Assembly (NCBI RefSeq): GCF_001467955.1
Contig: NZ_LNYR01000002.1
Coordinates: forward strand, 1 to 64,000
Source: Legionella quateirensis
Lineage (GTDB): Bacteria; Pseudomonadota; Gammaproteobacteria; Legionellales; Legionellaceae
Length of the DNA: 64,000 nucleotides
Direction of reading: 5' to 3'
Shown here: piece by piece, positions 34,104 to 42,939 of the stretch
Layout of the letters: each line of letters opens with the position of its first letter
How positions within the stretch are numbered: the first letter of the stretch is position 1
Program-made: the position numbers and the translations under genes
The notes under the pieces: model-generated
Told to the model about the DNA's origin: nothing
Seen by the model: only the letters and a program-made list of their open reading frames with translations
The model's database searches: none

Positions 34104-35774
34104 ATGAACGATATGCAAAATATTATTGAACAAAAAAATAAAGAAATACAAAAGCTTACTCAAAGTCTGGAAGAAGAGAGATTAAAATTTCAGAATGAGT
34201 TACAGGCTGTTCATGATTATTATGAGAGTATTATTGCTTTTATGCCGGGGCATGTGTATTGGTTGGATAGGAATAATGTATTTTTAGGGTGTAATGATTT
34301 ACAGGCTAAAAATGCCTGTTTGAATTCACGAAAAGATATTGTTGGAAAAACAAATTTTGATATGCCCTGGAAGGATCAGGCAGAAGAATTGAACAGAATT
34401 AACAATTTGGTTATGGAAACAGGAATACCTCATACGGCAGAGGAATATGCCATCATGGCTCAGGGCATGGCTATTTACATTTCTCAAAAGGTTCCATTAC
34501 GTAATAAAAACAATGAAATTATTGGTGTTCTGGGTATTTCACTGGATATTACTGACCGGAAAAAAATGGAAGTTGCCCTTCGACGCGCAAAAGAATCTGC
34601 TGAAGTGGCAAATCAGGCCAAAACTGAATTTATTGCAAGCATGAGTCATGACATTCATACCCCGTTAAGTGGTATTGTAGGTATGTCAAAATTATTAGAA
34701 GAGCAGGCACTGGTACCTGAGCAAAAACAGTATGCTCGCTGGATCAATGAAAGTGGCGAACAATTATTGGGATTGCTTCAAGGAGTATTGGAAATTGTAG
34801 CCGCTGATAATGTCAGAGAGAATGATGTTCAGGTCGAGTTATTTGATTTATATAAAAATATTCAGGATATAGCTTATCTGGTTCGACCTACCGTTCAAAT
34901 GAAACAAATTCAACTACGAATTGAGATGGATAAACATGTACCTCGCTGCGTGATTACAGATGGTTCAAAATTGCATAAGGTACTGTTAAATCTTTTGGGA
35001 AATGCAATTAAATTTACTGAGCAGGGTGTTGTTACGATTAAAGTAACGACTTTGGCTAATGAAAATGATTATGTTCAACTTCGATTTAATGTGATCGATA
35101 CTGGAATTGGTATCCCCCCCGAGTTACAACTTCGAATTTTTGATCGGTTTTTTCGAGCCGTTCCCTCTCATAAAGGCAGGCATACCGGTTATGGTGTTGG
35201 ATTGCATATTGCTCAGAAATATGTAGGTTTGTTAGGTGGCGAAATTAAACTGGAAAGTGAACCAGGAAAAGGCTCTAATTTTTATTTCACTCTAACGATG
35301 AAAGTGGACAGCAGTGAACGGGAACGATTGGCTAATTGCTCGTCAAAAGTAGAGGCATTGCCTGATTCTCCGCTGATTTTATTAATCGAAGATAATATTC
35401 TCTCCCTTCGTCTCCTTGAAACGGTTGTGGAACAGGCTGGTTATCATTTTTATTCAGCAGTTGATGGTGAACATGCAATGGAATTAATAGAAACGAATGA
35501 TTTTGATTTAATTCTTACTGATCTGGGAATATCAGGATTTTCCGGTAAAAACATCACTCAGATCATTCGTGATTGGGAAAAAACAATGCATAAAAAGTCG
35601 ATACCAATTATTGGCTTGATGAAAGAAGAATCCAACGTATCAGAAAAGGAATATTTAGAGTACGGAATGAATAAAATTCTGAAGAAACCAATGCATTTAA
35701 AATCTTTGCAGAATGCAGTAAGTGAACTGGTTGAAGTGGAACATAGTGAACATGAGGGAAATCAAAATCATTAA
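34104..35774 (+). CDS. Hybrid sensor histidine kinase (PAS-HisKA-HATPase-REC)
   Basis: From the ATG at 34104 the protein has 556 residues. It has an N-terminal coiled coil (1-40), a PAS domain (about 40-155, IIAFMPGHVYWLDRNNVF), and HisKA with phospho-acceptor His in SMSHDIHTPLSG (about 180). It continues with a HATPase with N, G1 and G2 boxes (NLLGNAIKFTEQG, DTGIGIPPE, GYGVGLHIAQK) and a C-terminal receiver with acidic EDN, phospho-acceptor in LILTDLG and the KKPM lysine. There is no membrane segment, so it is a cytosolic hybrid kinase. An in-frame TTG at 33924 would add 60 residues. GGCAGGAAA precedes the chosen start. The partner regulator is not adjacent; the small gene downstream may be co-transcribed. 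Confidence 0.88.
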   Translation: MNDMQNIIEQKNKEIQKLTQSLEEERLKFQNELQAVHDYYESIIAFMPGHVYWLDRNNVFLGCNDLQAKNACLNSRKDIVGKTNFDMPWKDQAEELNRINNLVMETGIPHTAEEYAIMAQGMAIYISQKVPLRNKNNEIIGVLGISLDITDRKKMEVALRRAKESAEVANQAKTEFIASMSHDIHTPLSGIVGMSKLLEEQALVPEQKQYARWINESGEQLLGLLQGVLEIVAADNVRENDVQVELFDLYKNIQDIAYLVRPTVQMKQIQLRIEMDKHVPRCVITDGSKLHKVLLNLLGNAIKFTEQGVVTIKVTTLANENDYVQLRFNVIDTGIGIPPELQLRIFDRFFRAVPSHKGRHTGYGVGLHIAQKYVGLLGGEIKLESEPGKGSNFYFTLTMKVDSSERERLANCSSKVEALPDSPLILLIEDNILSLRLLETVVEQAGYHFYSAVDGEHAMELIETNDFDLILTDLGISGFSGKNITQIIRDWEKTMHKKSIPIIGLMKEESNVSEKEYLEYGMNKILKKPMHLKSLQNAVSELVEVEHSEHEGNQNH

Positions 35775-35801
35775 GATGCTGAACCGCAGGAGTATCGGGC
35801 T

Positions 35802-36353
35802 ATGCACCATTTAAAACTGCTTTTACTTGCGTTTTTTATGTTGGTTTTTTTGCCTTTTTACAGTTATGCGGCGAATGGCGTTAATAATGAGCCCTATTTG
35901 CAAATGGATAAAGTCTGCGTTACTAATGGAATGAATAACTTAAAATTAAAATACCCGAATTTGTCTGATGAAGATATAAAATATATTACTGTTTATGGTT
36001 GTTTTTGTGCTTATAAAGAAGCCCTGAGAAGCTCACTCCCTTCAGTGGCAAGCGACTTTAGAAATGCATCAGATTGCACCTACTATGCGGTCTTGCGCAA
36101 TTCAATGAGACAGCAAGTGGATGCCAATTCAACGAAGGACATGAATGGTACCCTGATTGAAAATGAGTGTTTGAATGGTTACCCGCATGATACAACTGAT
36201 GACAGTGCAAATGATGATCTGGCCAGTTTTTGCAAGTGCGCTGCAATTCCTATCACTAAAATTAATAGTGAACGACGTACTATGAACTTAAATGAAGATC
36301 AGATCTACGATAAAATTATTAGAGTGATAAAAGGATGTCGGTATAACTTTTAA
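35802..36353 (+). CDS. Secreted cysteine-containing protein of unknown function
   Basis: The 183-residue protein has a signal peptide (about 23 residues, cleavage near SYA-ANGV) and eight cysteines, spaced in pairs (CFCAY, SFCKCAA) suggesting disulfides. I do not recognise the family. It starts 28 bases after the hybrid kinase stop, with GCAGGAG 13 bases before the ATG, so co-transcription is possible. Probable location is the periplasm or outside. Confidence 0.6.
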   Translation: MHHLKLLLLAFFMLVFLPFYSYAANGVNNEPYLQMDKVCVTNGMNNLKLKYPNLSDEDIKYITVYGCFCAYKEALRSSLPSVASDFRNASDCTYYAVLRNSMRQQVDANSTKDMNGTLIENECLNGYPHDTTDDSANDDLASFCKCAAIPITKINSERRTMNLNEDQIYDKIIRVIKGCRYNF

Positions 36354-36420
36354 GTGACAAGGTTTATTCAATCGTCAATAACCAGAATTTCTGGGAGACA
36401 CAGGGTGCCTGAATGAACTC

Positions 36421-37209
36421 TTAAAAGGGGTACATGTTGCGTTGAGTCCGATCCCAATTAAGTGTTTTGGTCTCATCAGTGTAACCAGTTGTAAAAAACC
36501 CAATTCCTGATAAAGCAGAAGCGAATCCCAGACTGGCTGTTACAATTCCAGCGGTTCCCAATGAAGCAGCATGTAGCACAGTAAATGCAAGGGCAATAGC
36601 AACAGCCCCCAGAGCCATCATAAATCCAGATACAATCTTATAGTCAATGTGGTCAAATAGAGAGTCCAGAGTGTGTTCTTTTTCAATATCAGTAGTTCCT
36701 GGTGTTGAAGAATAGGGTTGGGGAGTGATTTCAACCTCAGTTTGTTCAATCAAGGTAGATTCAGTTCGGTCTTCATTATCTATGATCAGGTGGGGATATA
36801 GAGCCCTTGCTGTCTTCTTACTTTGCTCAGTCAGTTCATAATTATAGGTGCCATCCTGTAATTCATGAAGTTCGTATATTAATTCTCTGGTTATTGCTGC
36901 ACAATAAGCATTCATGCTAATAAAACGTATCCAGGAATCGAACAGTGCGTTTTGCCAGGTATTTTCTTGCCATGGCTCAAACTCCTTAATGCTACTGCTG
37001 CTAAAAATCTCCAGTTTTGATTCAATAGCTTTTTTGTTCGTGCTGTCTGTTCTGATTTTTAATATGCCTTTACGGTTCTCTTCAGCAAACTCCACTTGAA
37101 AGCAAACATAGTAATTCGGTTCTTTATCAGAATAAGTCTCTGAATAGACTAGAGTACAAGCAGCTGATATAGGTTTTCTGGGGCGCATTGTGTTCTTAAG
37201 TGATATCAA
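36421..37209 (-). CDS. Membrane protein of unknown function
   Basis: The 262-residue product has a soluble N-terminal 180 residues with beta-rich pattern and several cysteines. Two hydrophobic segments follow (about 192-215, VSGFMMALGAVAIALAFTVL, and 219-243), ending in a short hydrophilic tail. I do not recognise the family. There is no signal peptide. This C-terminal hairpin layout recalls membrane-targeted effectors, but nothing specific supports that. Confidence 0.55.
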   Translation of the reverse strand: MISLKNTMRPRKPISAACTLVYSETYSDKEPNYYVCFQVEFAEENRKGILKIRTDSTNKKAIESKLEIFSSSSIKEFEPWQENTWQNALFDSWIRFISMNAYCAAITRELIYELHELQDGTYNYELTEQSKKTARALYPHLIIDNEDRTESTLIEQTEVEITPQPYSSTPGTTDIEKEHTLDSLFDHIDYKIVSGFMMALGAVAIALAFTVLHAASLGTAGIVTASLGFASALSGIGFFTTGYTDETKTLNWDRTQRNMYPF

Positions 37210-37319
37210 AAGTTGAACTGATTATATCTTATATTTAAAACAGGGAATACAACACAAGGTTAGGACTTACGAACGATACCCAGTCTTCGTTGAAAGGAAT
37301 TTTTAATTATTTCGAGAGG

Positions 37320-37402
37320 CGTCATCTCGAACGAAGTGAGCGATCTTCTGAAATCGGCATGGTGCCTGCTTTTGGAGATCCTTCACTGCGTTCAGGATGA
37401 CG
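37320..37402. repeat. 83-bp palindromic repeat, family B, copy 2
   Basis: It starts CGTCATCTCGAACGAAGTGAG and ends CACTGCGTTCAGGATGACG, with inner ATCTTC and GGAGATCC. It is exactly 83 bases, as are the three units at 52.3-52.6 kb. It lies in the 354-base gap between divergent genes. Confidence 0.7.
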
Positions 37403-37563
37403 AAATTTCTTATAAGTCAGATTCAGCGTCCACCATCCAACACATGATGAGCATTATATAAAAAACTAATAACAGGTATTAATATTTTGTATGTACATTT
37501 AATGAACAGTTAATCCAGTTAATTATATGATGAGATATCAACGCAGCAGGAGGTATCTTAATC

Positions 37564-39051
37564 ATGCCAGATAATGATAACACGAACACGAGTAGCAGTT
37601 CTCAAGCATCAATTGATTTCTTAACAGATCTTGAGTTGGCTGATTATCATTCAGAACCTGAACAATGCTCTGTTTTGTCTGGAATTCGTGACCTTGGGGT
37701 TGCGGGCAACCAACGGTGGCTTATGCCTGTAGGCGCAGGGTTTATTTCATCCAATGCCATGTATGATTTGCTAGTTACGGTATTGCAAGGTTATCCAAAT
37801 CTGATTCCGCAAATGAAAAAAATATTGGCTGAGTATCAAATCCCTGCTGTGGCCGCAACCTATGCAACTCTTGGTGCTTTAGATGCGGTAGGAATTGAGG
37901 AAGTTAAAGAATCGAATCGAGTTGCTTTATCCGTCATGTCTGGGTTAGGTGCTACGACGTTTAGTCTTCCAATGACCATGGAGATTTTGACGCGATTTAT
38001 TCAATTAATTCAGGACCAACCACGAAGTTCCGACGTACTAATTCCCAACTGGTCAGCTGCTATTATAATTACGTTTTGTGGTTTGTTAGGAGTAATACAA
38101 GCACTGCAATCAGATTATCTGAAAACCAACGCTGCAGATCCGGAGCGTGAAAAATCGTGGATAAATGAAATAGTCACTCATCCATTTATGTTAACGGCTT
38201 CGGCTGTAATGAAATCAGCATCAAGTATCCACGGAGTCACTATGGCCGCCATGGATTTGGCACAGGTGGATACTCAGGCCAATTTGGAATATTACTTGCG
38301 CTGGGGTATTACCTTGGCCGCTGGAGTAGTTGGGGGATATGTGCTTGGCAGACCTAATCCTGAGGAACGAAAAGATGCCGTGATTTTTAATGGTGCATTA
38401 ACAGCAGCACAACTTTTTACTTTATGTCTTGCTTTTGCGGGTACCTTTTATTTTTCTCCTCATGCCGAAGAAATCTATGGTGATGTGATTGAAGAGCAAA
38501 CCCTCTTGTGGACTGCCATGATTCCCGCTCTGGTAACCATGATTAATTTGTTTCAGTATCTTTGGGTGGCTAGTCCTTCGTTAATCAACAAATTTGAGAA
38601 TGTTCTGAATCCCTATTTTGAATCCTCTATATCGGCTTCCGAACTGGTGGTGAATGAAGAACTTCCGCTCAATTCAATAAATAGTACAACTTATGGCACA
38701 AGTACTGTTGATAGCAATTACAGTAGCTCAAACTCTCAAACTTCATTAGATTTCGAGCTTGATACCAGTAGTTTAAGTGACTCAACTTCTTCAGTTGATG
38801 ATGCATCTTCTGAACCAGAAGAGCGTTCATCGGATGATGAACAGTCTCAACTCAGCGATGAAGAACATGAAGAATGTGATCCTGATGAACAAACAGAAAT
38901 AGTGCGTGAATCCCAAAATAAAGAGGAGCCGATAAGTTATGCACGATTAATTGGACAATCCAGCCCCATCTTAAGGGCAGCTGCAGTTGCAGCTAAATCT
39001 GATGACTCGACGGATTCAAATACGTTAAACACAGAATTAAGAATTAATTAA
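37564..39051 (+). CDS. Polytopic membrane protein with acidic Ser-rich tail
   Basis: The 495-residue protein has about seven membrane segments between residues 50 and 345. The C-terminal tail (about 370-450) is Ser/Asp/Glu-rich, with runs such as SSSNSQTSLDFELD, and is followed by a short hydrophobic stretch. The N-terminal 40 residues carry a similar SSSSQASIDFLTDLEL motif, so a short motif appears at both ends. I do not recognise the family. AGGAGG precedes the ATG at ideal distance. It is probably co-transcribed with the next secreted protein (13 bases apart). Confidence 0.6.
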   Translation: MPDNDNTNTSSSSQASIDFLTDLELADYHSEPEQCSVLSGIRDLGVAGNQRWLMPVGAGFISSNAMYDLLVTVLQGYPNLIPQMKKILAEYQIPAVAATYATLGALDAVGIEEVKESNRVALSVMSGLGATTFSLPMTMEILTRFIQLIQDQPRSSDVLIPNWSAAIIITFCGLLGVIQALQSDYLKTNAADPEREKSWINEIVTHPFMLTASAVMKSASSIHGVTMAAMDLAQVDTQANLEYYLRWGITLAAGVVGGYVLGRPNPEERKDAVIFNGALTAAQLFTLCLAFAGTFYFSPHAEEIYGDVIEEQTLLWTAMIPALVTMINLFQYLWVASPSLINKFENVLNPYFESSISASELVVNEELPLNSINSTTYGTSTVDSNYSSSNSQTSLDFELDTSSLSDSTSSVDDASSEPEERSSDDEQSQLSDEEHEECDPDEQTEIVRESQNKEEPISYARLIGQSSPILRAAAVAAKSDDSTDSNTLNTELRIN

Positions 39052-39064
39052 CTGGAGAACTAAG

Positions 39065-39601
39065 ATGAACAAATTATTAATCGCGTTATTTGCGCTTGTC
39101 ACGGTACTTGTATCACCATTTGCTCAAGCCAAATCACTCACAGAAAACACGCTAAACACCAATGTGAACTACATGTTTGTGCAAACAGGAAAATACGGAT
39201 CTTTAATGCCTATTAAAGGAAAAGCCGGATTTTACCAATTAACATTAAAGAATTCAGGTGAATATGTGCATTATTTTTCTGATAGGCCTAATCGCATCAC
39301 TGGAGTATATCCAACTGCACAATTCGTCAATAAATGGATTAATAATAATACACCGGATGGTTTTAATAAAATGGCACCTAATGCCGCTCTAAGTGCGTTG
39401 AATGTGCATTTATTAAAAAACAATCAAGTGAATATTATCGTGCAGTTATCCGAGCCTGCTTATAACCCTAAAAACCAGACGATGACCTATATTGCTCAAA
39501 TATTGCCTGGAGAGAACAACATAAAACCAATGAAACATCTGGAACAGGTCGCTTTATTTATTGATAGTTATTGTGCCAGTTGCGTAGGTAAAGGATTTTA
39601 A
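39065..39601 (+). CDS. Secreted protein of unknown function
   Basis: The 178-residue product has a signal peptide (about 22 residues, cleavage near AQA-KSLT) and a beta-rich mature part, with an N-terminal half like GKYGSLMPIKGKAGFYQLTL and a C-terminal CASCVG, the only two cysteines. I do not recognise a catalytic motif. It starts 13 bases after the membrane protein stop, with a GGAGAACTAAG ribosome site, so they form an operon. A periplasmic location is likely. Confidence 0.65.
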   Translation: MNKLLIALFALVTVLVSPFAQAKSLTENTLNTNVNYMFVQTGKYGSLMPIKGKAGFYQLTLKNSGEYVHYFSDRPNRITGVYPTAQFVNKWINNNTPDGFNKMAPNAALSALNVHLLKNNQVNIIVQLSEPAYNPKNQTMTYIAQILPGENNIKPMKHLEQVALFIDSYCASCVGKGF

Positions 39602-39620
39602 AGCATCCTTTTTGTCAATG

Positions 39621-39640
39621 CCCCGCTATCACGGGCGGGG
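39621..39640 (+). terminator. GC-rich hairpin after the secreted protein gene
   Basis: CCCCGC (39621-39626) pairs with GCGGGG (39635-39640) across an 8-base loop, 20 bases past the stop. A family A repeat begins immediately after; no T-run is visible. Confidence 0.5.
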
Positions 39641-39783
39641 TAATCCCCTCATTGTTCTAGTGAGTATTATTTTCTACTGTTCAGTATCAATGTTCGTCTT
39701 TGCGAACGAAGTGAAGCTGAATACGTATCCAATAAGGCTCCGTTGTGGATTGCTTCGCGTTGCTCGCAAAGACGGCTATTTAC
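39640..39783. repeat. Dispersed intergenic repeat, family A, copy 3
   Basis: It shares GTAATCCCCTCATTGTTCTAGTGAG, TTCGTCTTTGCGAACGAAGTGAAG, CCAATAAGGCTCCGTT and GGATTGCTTCGCGTTGCTCGCAAAGACGG in pieces with 28437-28680. The 3' part found in the other two copies is missing. Confidence 0.65.
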
Positions 39784-39906
39784 ATGGCCGTTTGTTGCGC
39801 TACTTTATTGGTATTTATTTTATCAATATGTACTATAATTATCTCGCTGTGGACTCAAATCACTGTTTCAGGACACAGTACATTGGAGTTTTTACAAGGA
39901 GATTTT

Positions 39907-40122
39907 ATGAATAATAGCAGATTAGCCAGAAGCTTCGGGTTCTCTATATTACTGGGATCAGCACTATTTTTCACTTCAATAGAATTTGCGATGGCGGATG
40001 AAGCCTGTCAGGCCGGATGCAGTGTTGCGCAAAAGCGATGTGAAAAAGGCTGCAATGGTGATACTGATTGCATGTTGGGTTGTTCGGATACCAAAGACAA
40101 TTGTATCCAAAATTGTAATTAA
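39907..40122 (+). CDS. Small secreted cysteine-rich protein
   Basis: The 71-residue product has a signal peptide (about 29 residues, cleavage near AMA-DEAC). The mature 41 residues contain nine cysteines in CxxxC-type spacing (DEACQAGCSVAQKRCEKGC and on to the end). Strong AAGGAG precedes the ATG. It has the same overall plan as the 68-residue product of 52637-52843. The role is unknown; the cysteines suggest a disulfide-stabilised periplasmic or secreted peptide. Confidence 0.7.
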   Translation: MNNSRLARSFGFSILLGSALFFTSIEFAMADEACQAGCSVAQKRCEKGCNGDTDCMLGCSDTKDNCIQNCN

Positions 40123-40504
40123 TAAAGCAAATGAAACAGGTACTGTTATTGGCTAAATTTCAGTATCTGTTTGTGCTCTGTCTCTGTACTTCTCAATAGC
40201 ACTTACACTTCCTGTATAACCTTCTAGTACTCAGTCACAGTGAGCACAGGAGCTATCCCGAAAGCAATTTTTTCAATAATAGTCTAATATTTTAATCTAG
40301 AGAATTTAAAATTCAGAAAAATAGAGTATTTTCAATTTTAAGTGACTTAAGGATAATAGGGACTTACGGCAGAAACTTTTCAATACTCTTGGGAAGTTTG
40401 TCCTCCTGAACGCAGTGAAGGATCTCCCAATACTGGCATTATGCCTGTTTCAGGAGATCTTAAGTCCCCTGGATAATTGACAGGTTATTTAAGGAGCGTT
40501 TTTT
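40123..40504. other. Intergenic region containing a family B repeat remnant
   Basis: Within these 382 bases, about 40400-40465 is a partial family B repeat (CCTCCTGAACGCAGTGAAGGATCTCC with CAGGAGATC later). The remainder is AT-rich, with the promoter for the kinase operon expected near its end. Nothing else is recognised. Confidence 0.55.
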
Positions 40505-42487
40505 GTGCGTTCTGATACAAAGAGTATACAACGATTAAAAATAATCTCTGTGGTCTGCACTTTGGTTTCTACTATTGTATCGTGCGCTGTAATTTTTGGC
40601 TGGTTAACAGATACTCTTATTTTTAGTCAGTTTGGTTTCAGTTATAAACCCATGAATTTAATCTCAGCATTCAATATGCTTCTTCTTAATTTGGTATTTC
40701 TTTTCTATATATTCAGGCCGCGCAATAATGTGTTTTATTATTTTGCTCTAATTATTCCAATTGCAGTCGTAGCTATCGCATGGATCATGTTGATAGATGG
40801 CCTCACTGGGATGCATTTAAATTTAGAGAAATGGTTTTTAATAACGTCAATCAGTTTGGGGAACTATGCAGTAAGTCCTATATCGCCAGTGACATTAATC
40901 GTACTAATATTGATTGGTACTGCTCTTTTATTATTTTTTATTTTCAATGAAAACTCCAAAAAAATGAGAGTTACAGCTGCGTGGATGCTTATCATCACAA
41001 TAGTCATTTCTTTGGGTAATGTGTTGGGATATCTCTATAATGCACCTCTTTTGGTTTATGCTGGCGGTCATCAGTTTACCACAACAGCTCTTCCCGCTTC
41101 TCTTTGTGCTTTTTTTCTTGCGATAGGAATGATAAGTGCTAACGGAACACGCTATCCCCCTTTAAGCCAATTCGCGGGTTCCTCTTTGTATGCTCAATTT
41201 ATGAGAGTTCTTGTGCCATTTATAATTGTTTTGTTTATTGTACAGGCTTGGATTAATGTATTTTTTCTCTCATCTTTTAGAGGATATGCTCTTGTTGCAG
41301 CTTTTTTAAGTGTTCTATCTACCATAATTATTAGCATGTTGCTGTCGAAGCTGACTCTGAAAATTACTCAGGACATGGATGATCTTATCCATAAACAAAG
41401 TAGTACGGCGGAACAATTGAATGAAGCATTATCCTATAATCGCAGTTTAATTGAGGCCAGTCTTGATCCATTAGTCACTATTAACAATGATGGTAAAATA
41501 ATGGATGTAAACGAGGCAACTATTAAAGAAACGGGTGTATCACGGGATCAATTGATAGGTAGTGATTTTTCTCAATACTTTACTGATCCCCAACGCGCCA
41601 ATCAAGGGTATAAAGAAGTATTTAAAAATGGATTCGTGAAGGATTATGAATTAACCATTCAGTCTGTTACTGGAAATAAAATTGATGTTTTATATAACGC
41701 ATCGCTTTATAAAAATAGAAGTGGTGCTATTTCAGGGATATTTGCTGCCGCCAGAGACATCACCGCACGAAAAAAAGCTGAAGAAACTACATTGATTTAT
41801 GCAAAGGATTTAGAACGATCTAATGAAGAGTTGCAACAATTTGCTTACATCGCTTCTCATGATTTGCAAGAACCCCTAAGAGTAATAACCAGTTATCTGC
41901 AATTAATCGAACGGCGGTATAAAGACCATCTGGATCAAGATGCTAACGAATTTATTGCTTTTGCAGTTAATGCTGCTGAAAAATTACAACGCATGATTAT
42001 GGATCTGCTTGCTTACTCACGCGTAGGAACCAAAGGTAATCCCTTTAGTGAAACTGATTGTAATAAGGTATTAAAGCAAGCCATTGATAATCTCAAGGTG
42101 GTTATTGATGAGACAAAAGCAGTCATCGTCAGTGATGATCTTCCAGTTTTGATGGCGGATGAAAATCAATTGGTCGTCGTGTTCCAGAATTTACTTTCTA
42201 ATGCTATAAAATTTCGGAAACCGAATCAGACTCCAGAAATCAAGATTTCCATAGAAAAAAAAGAACATGTTTGGCTTTTTAGCATTAAAGACAATGGAAT
42301 TGGTATTGATATGCAATACAAAGACAAACTGTTTATTATTTTCAAACGATTGGTCAGTAGCCAATTTTCTGGTAATGGCATTGGACTTGCTCTGTGTAAA
42401 CGAATAATTCAACGGCATAAAGGACAGATATGGGTGGATTCTGAGGTGAATAAGGGATCTACTTTTTATTTTACTATTCCTGGTTAA
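40505..42487 (+). CDS. Membrane sensor histidine kinase (phytochrome-like HisKA class)
   Basis: The 660-residue protein starts with GTG, supported by AAGGAG eight bases upstream. About seven membrane helices span residues 10-290, then a PAS domain (about 310-430). The HisKA has phospho-acceptor His in YIASHDLQEPLRVITSYL (about 452), and the HATPase has NLLSNAIKFRK, DNGIGID and GNGIGLALCK boxes. The HDLQEPLR type resembles phytochrome-like kinases that pair with single-domain receivers; the downstream 146-residue gene is such a receiver, 12 bases later. The membrane part may be a MASE-type sensor. The three genes to 45491 form an operon. Confidence 0.9.
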   Translation: MRSDTKSIQRLKIISVVCTLVSTIVSCAVIFGWLTDTLIFSQFGFSYKPMNLISAFNMLLLNLVFLFYIFRPRNNVFYYFALIIPIAVVAIAWIMLIDGLTGMHLNLEKWFLITSISLGNYAVSPISPVTLIVLILIGTALLLFFIFNENSKKMRVTAAWMLIITIVISLGNVLGYLYNAPLLVYAGGHQFTTTALPASLCAFFLAIGMISANGTRYPPLSQFAGSSLYAQFMRVLVPFIIVLFIVQAWINVFFLSSFRGYALVAAFLSVLSTIIISMLLSKLTLKITQDMDDLIHKQSSTAEQLNEALSYNRSLIEASLDPLVTINNDGKIMDVNEATIKETGVSRDQLIGSDFSQYFTDPQRANQGYKEVFKNGFVKDYELTIQSVTGNKIDVLYNASLYKNRSGAISGIFAAARDITARKKAEETTLIYAKDLERSNEELQQFAYIASHDLQEPLRVITSYLQLIERRYKDHLDQDANEFIAFAVNAAEKLQRMIMDLLAYSRVGTKGNPFSETDCNKVLKQAIDNLKVVIDETKAVIVSDDLPVLMADENQLVVVFQNLLSNAIKFRKPNQTPEIKISIEKKEHVWLFSIKDNGIGIDMQYKDKLFIIFKRLVSSQFSGNGIGLALCKRIIQRHKGQIWVDSEVNKGSTFYFTIPG

Positions 42488-42498
42488 GGAGATTTATA

Positions 42499-42939
42499 AT
42501 GGATTTTTTAAGACCCATAGAAATTTTATTAGTTGAAGACAGTCCTGCTGATATTCGCTTGACTCAGGAAGCCTTAAAAGAGAATAAACTCGCGGTTAAT
42601 CTGAATATAGTGAATGACGGTGTAGAAGCAATGGAGTTTCTAAGGAAAGAAAATAAATATGCGAAAGTCCCCAAACCGGATTTAATTTTACTGGATCTTA
42701 ATATGCCAAGAAAAGACGGTAGAGAAGTTCTAAAAGAGGTCAAGGACGATCCTGAGTTGCGGACAATTCCGATTGTAATCCTGACGATATCAAAAGCCGA
42801 AGAGGATATTTTGCTAACTTACAAACACCATGTGAATTGTTATATTAGAAAACCATTGGATTTGAATCAATTTATGGATGTCGTAAAAAAAATTGAATCA
42901 TTCTGGTTTACCATAGTTACTTTGCCACCCCAAAAATGA
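42499..42939 (+). CDS. Single-domain response regulator (Rcp1-like)
   Basis: The 146-residue protein is a lone receiver. It has an acidic VEDSPAD pocket (16-22), the phospho-acceptor Asp in LILLDLNMPRKDG (about 67), threonine in VILTISK (about 94) and lysine in IRKPL (about 118). It lacks an output domain, as in Rcp1-type regulators. It sits 12 bases after the kinase, with GGAG before its ATG, and overlaps the next gene by four bases (ATGA), so phosphotransfer to or competition with the downstream REC-GGDEF-EAL protein is plausible. Confidence 0.9.
   Translation: MDFLRPIEILLVEDSPADIRLTQEALKENKLAVNLNIVNDGVEAMEFLRKENKYAKVPKPDLILLDLNMPRKDGREVLKEVKDDPELRTIPIVILTISKAEEDILLTYKHHVNCYIRKPLDLNQFMDVVKKIESFWFTIVTLPPQK

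Noticed and set aside
39612..39914. A 100-codon plus-strand frame before the small cysteine-rich gene
   Set aside because: It is composed mostly of the family A repeat; the gene with a proper ribosome site starts at 39907 in another frame.
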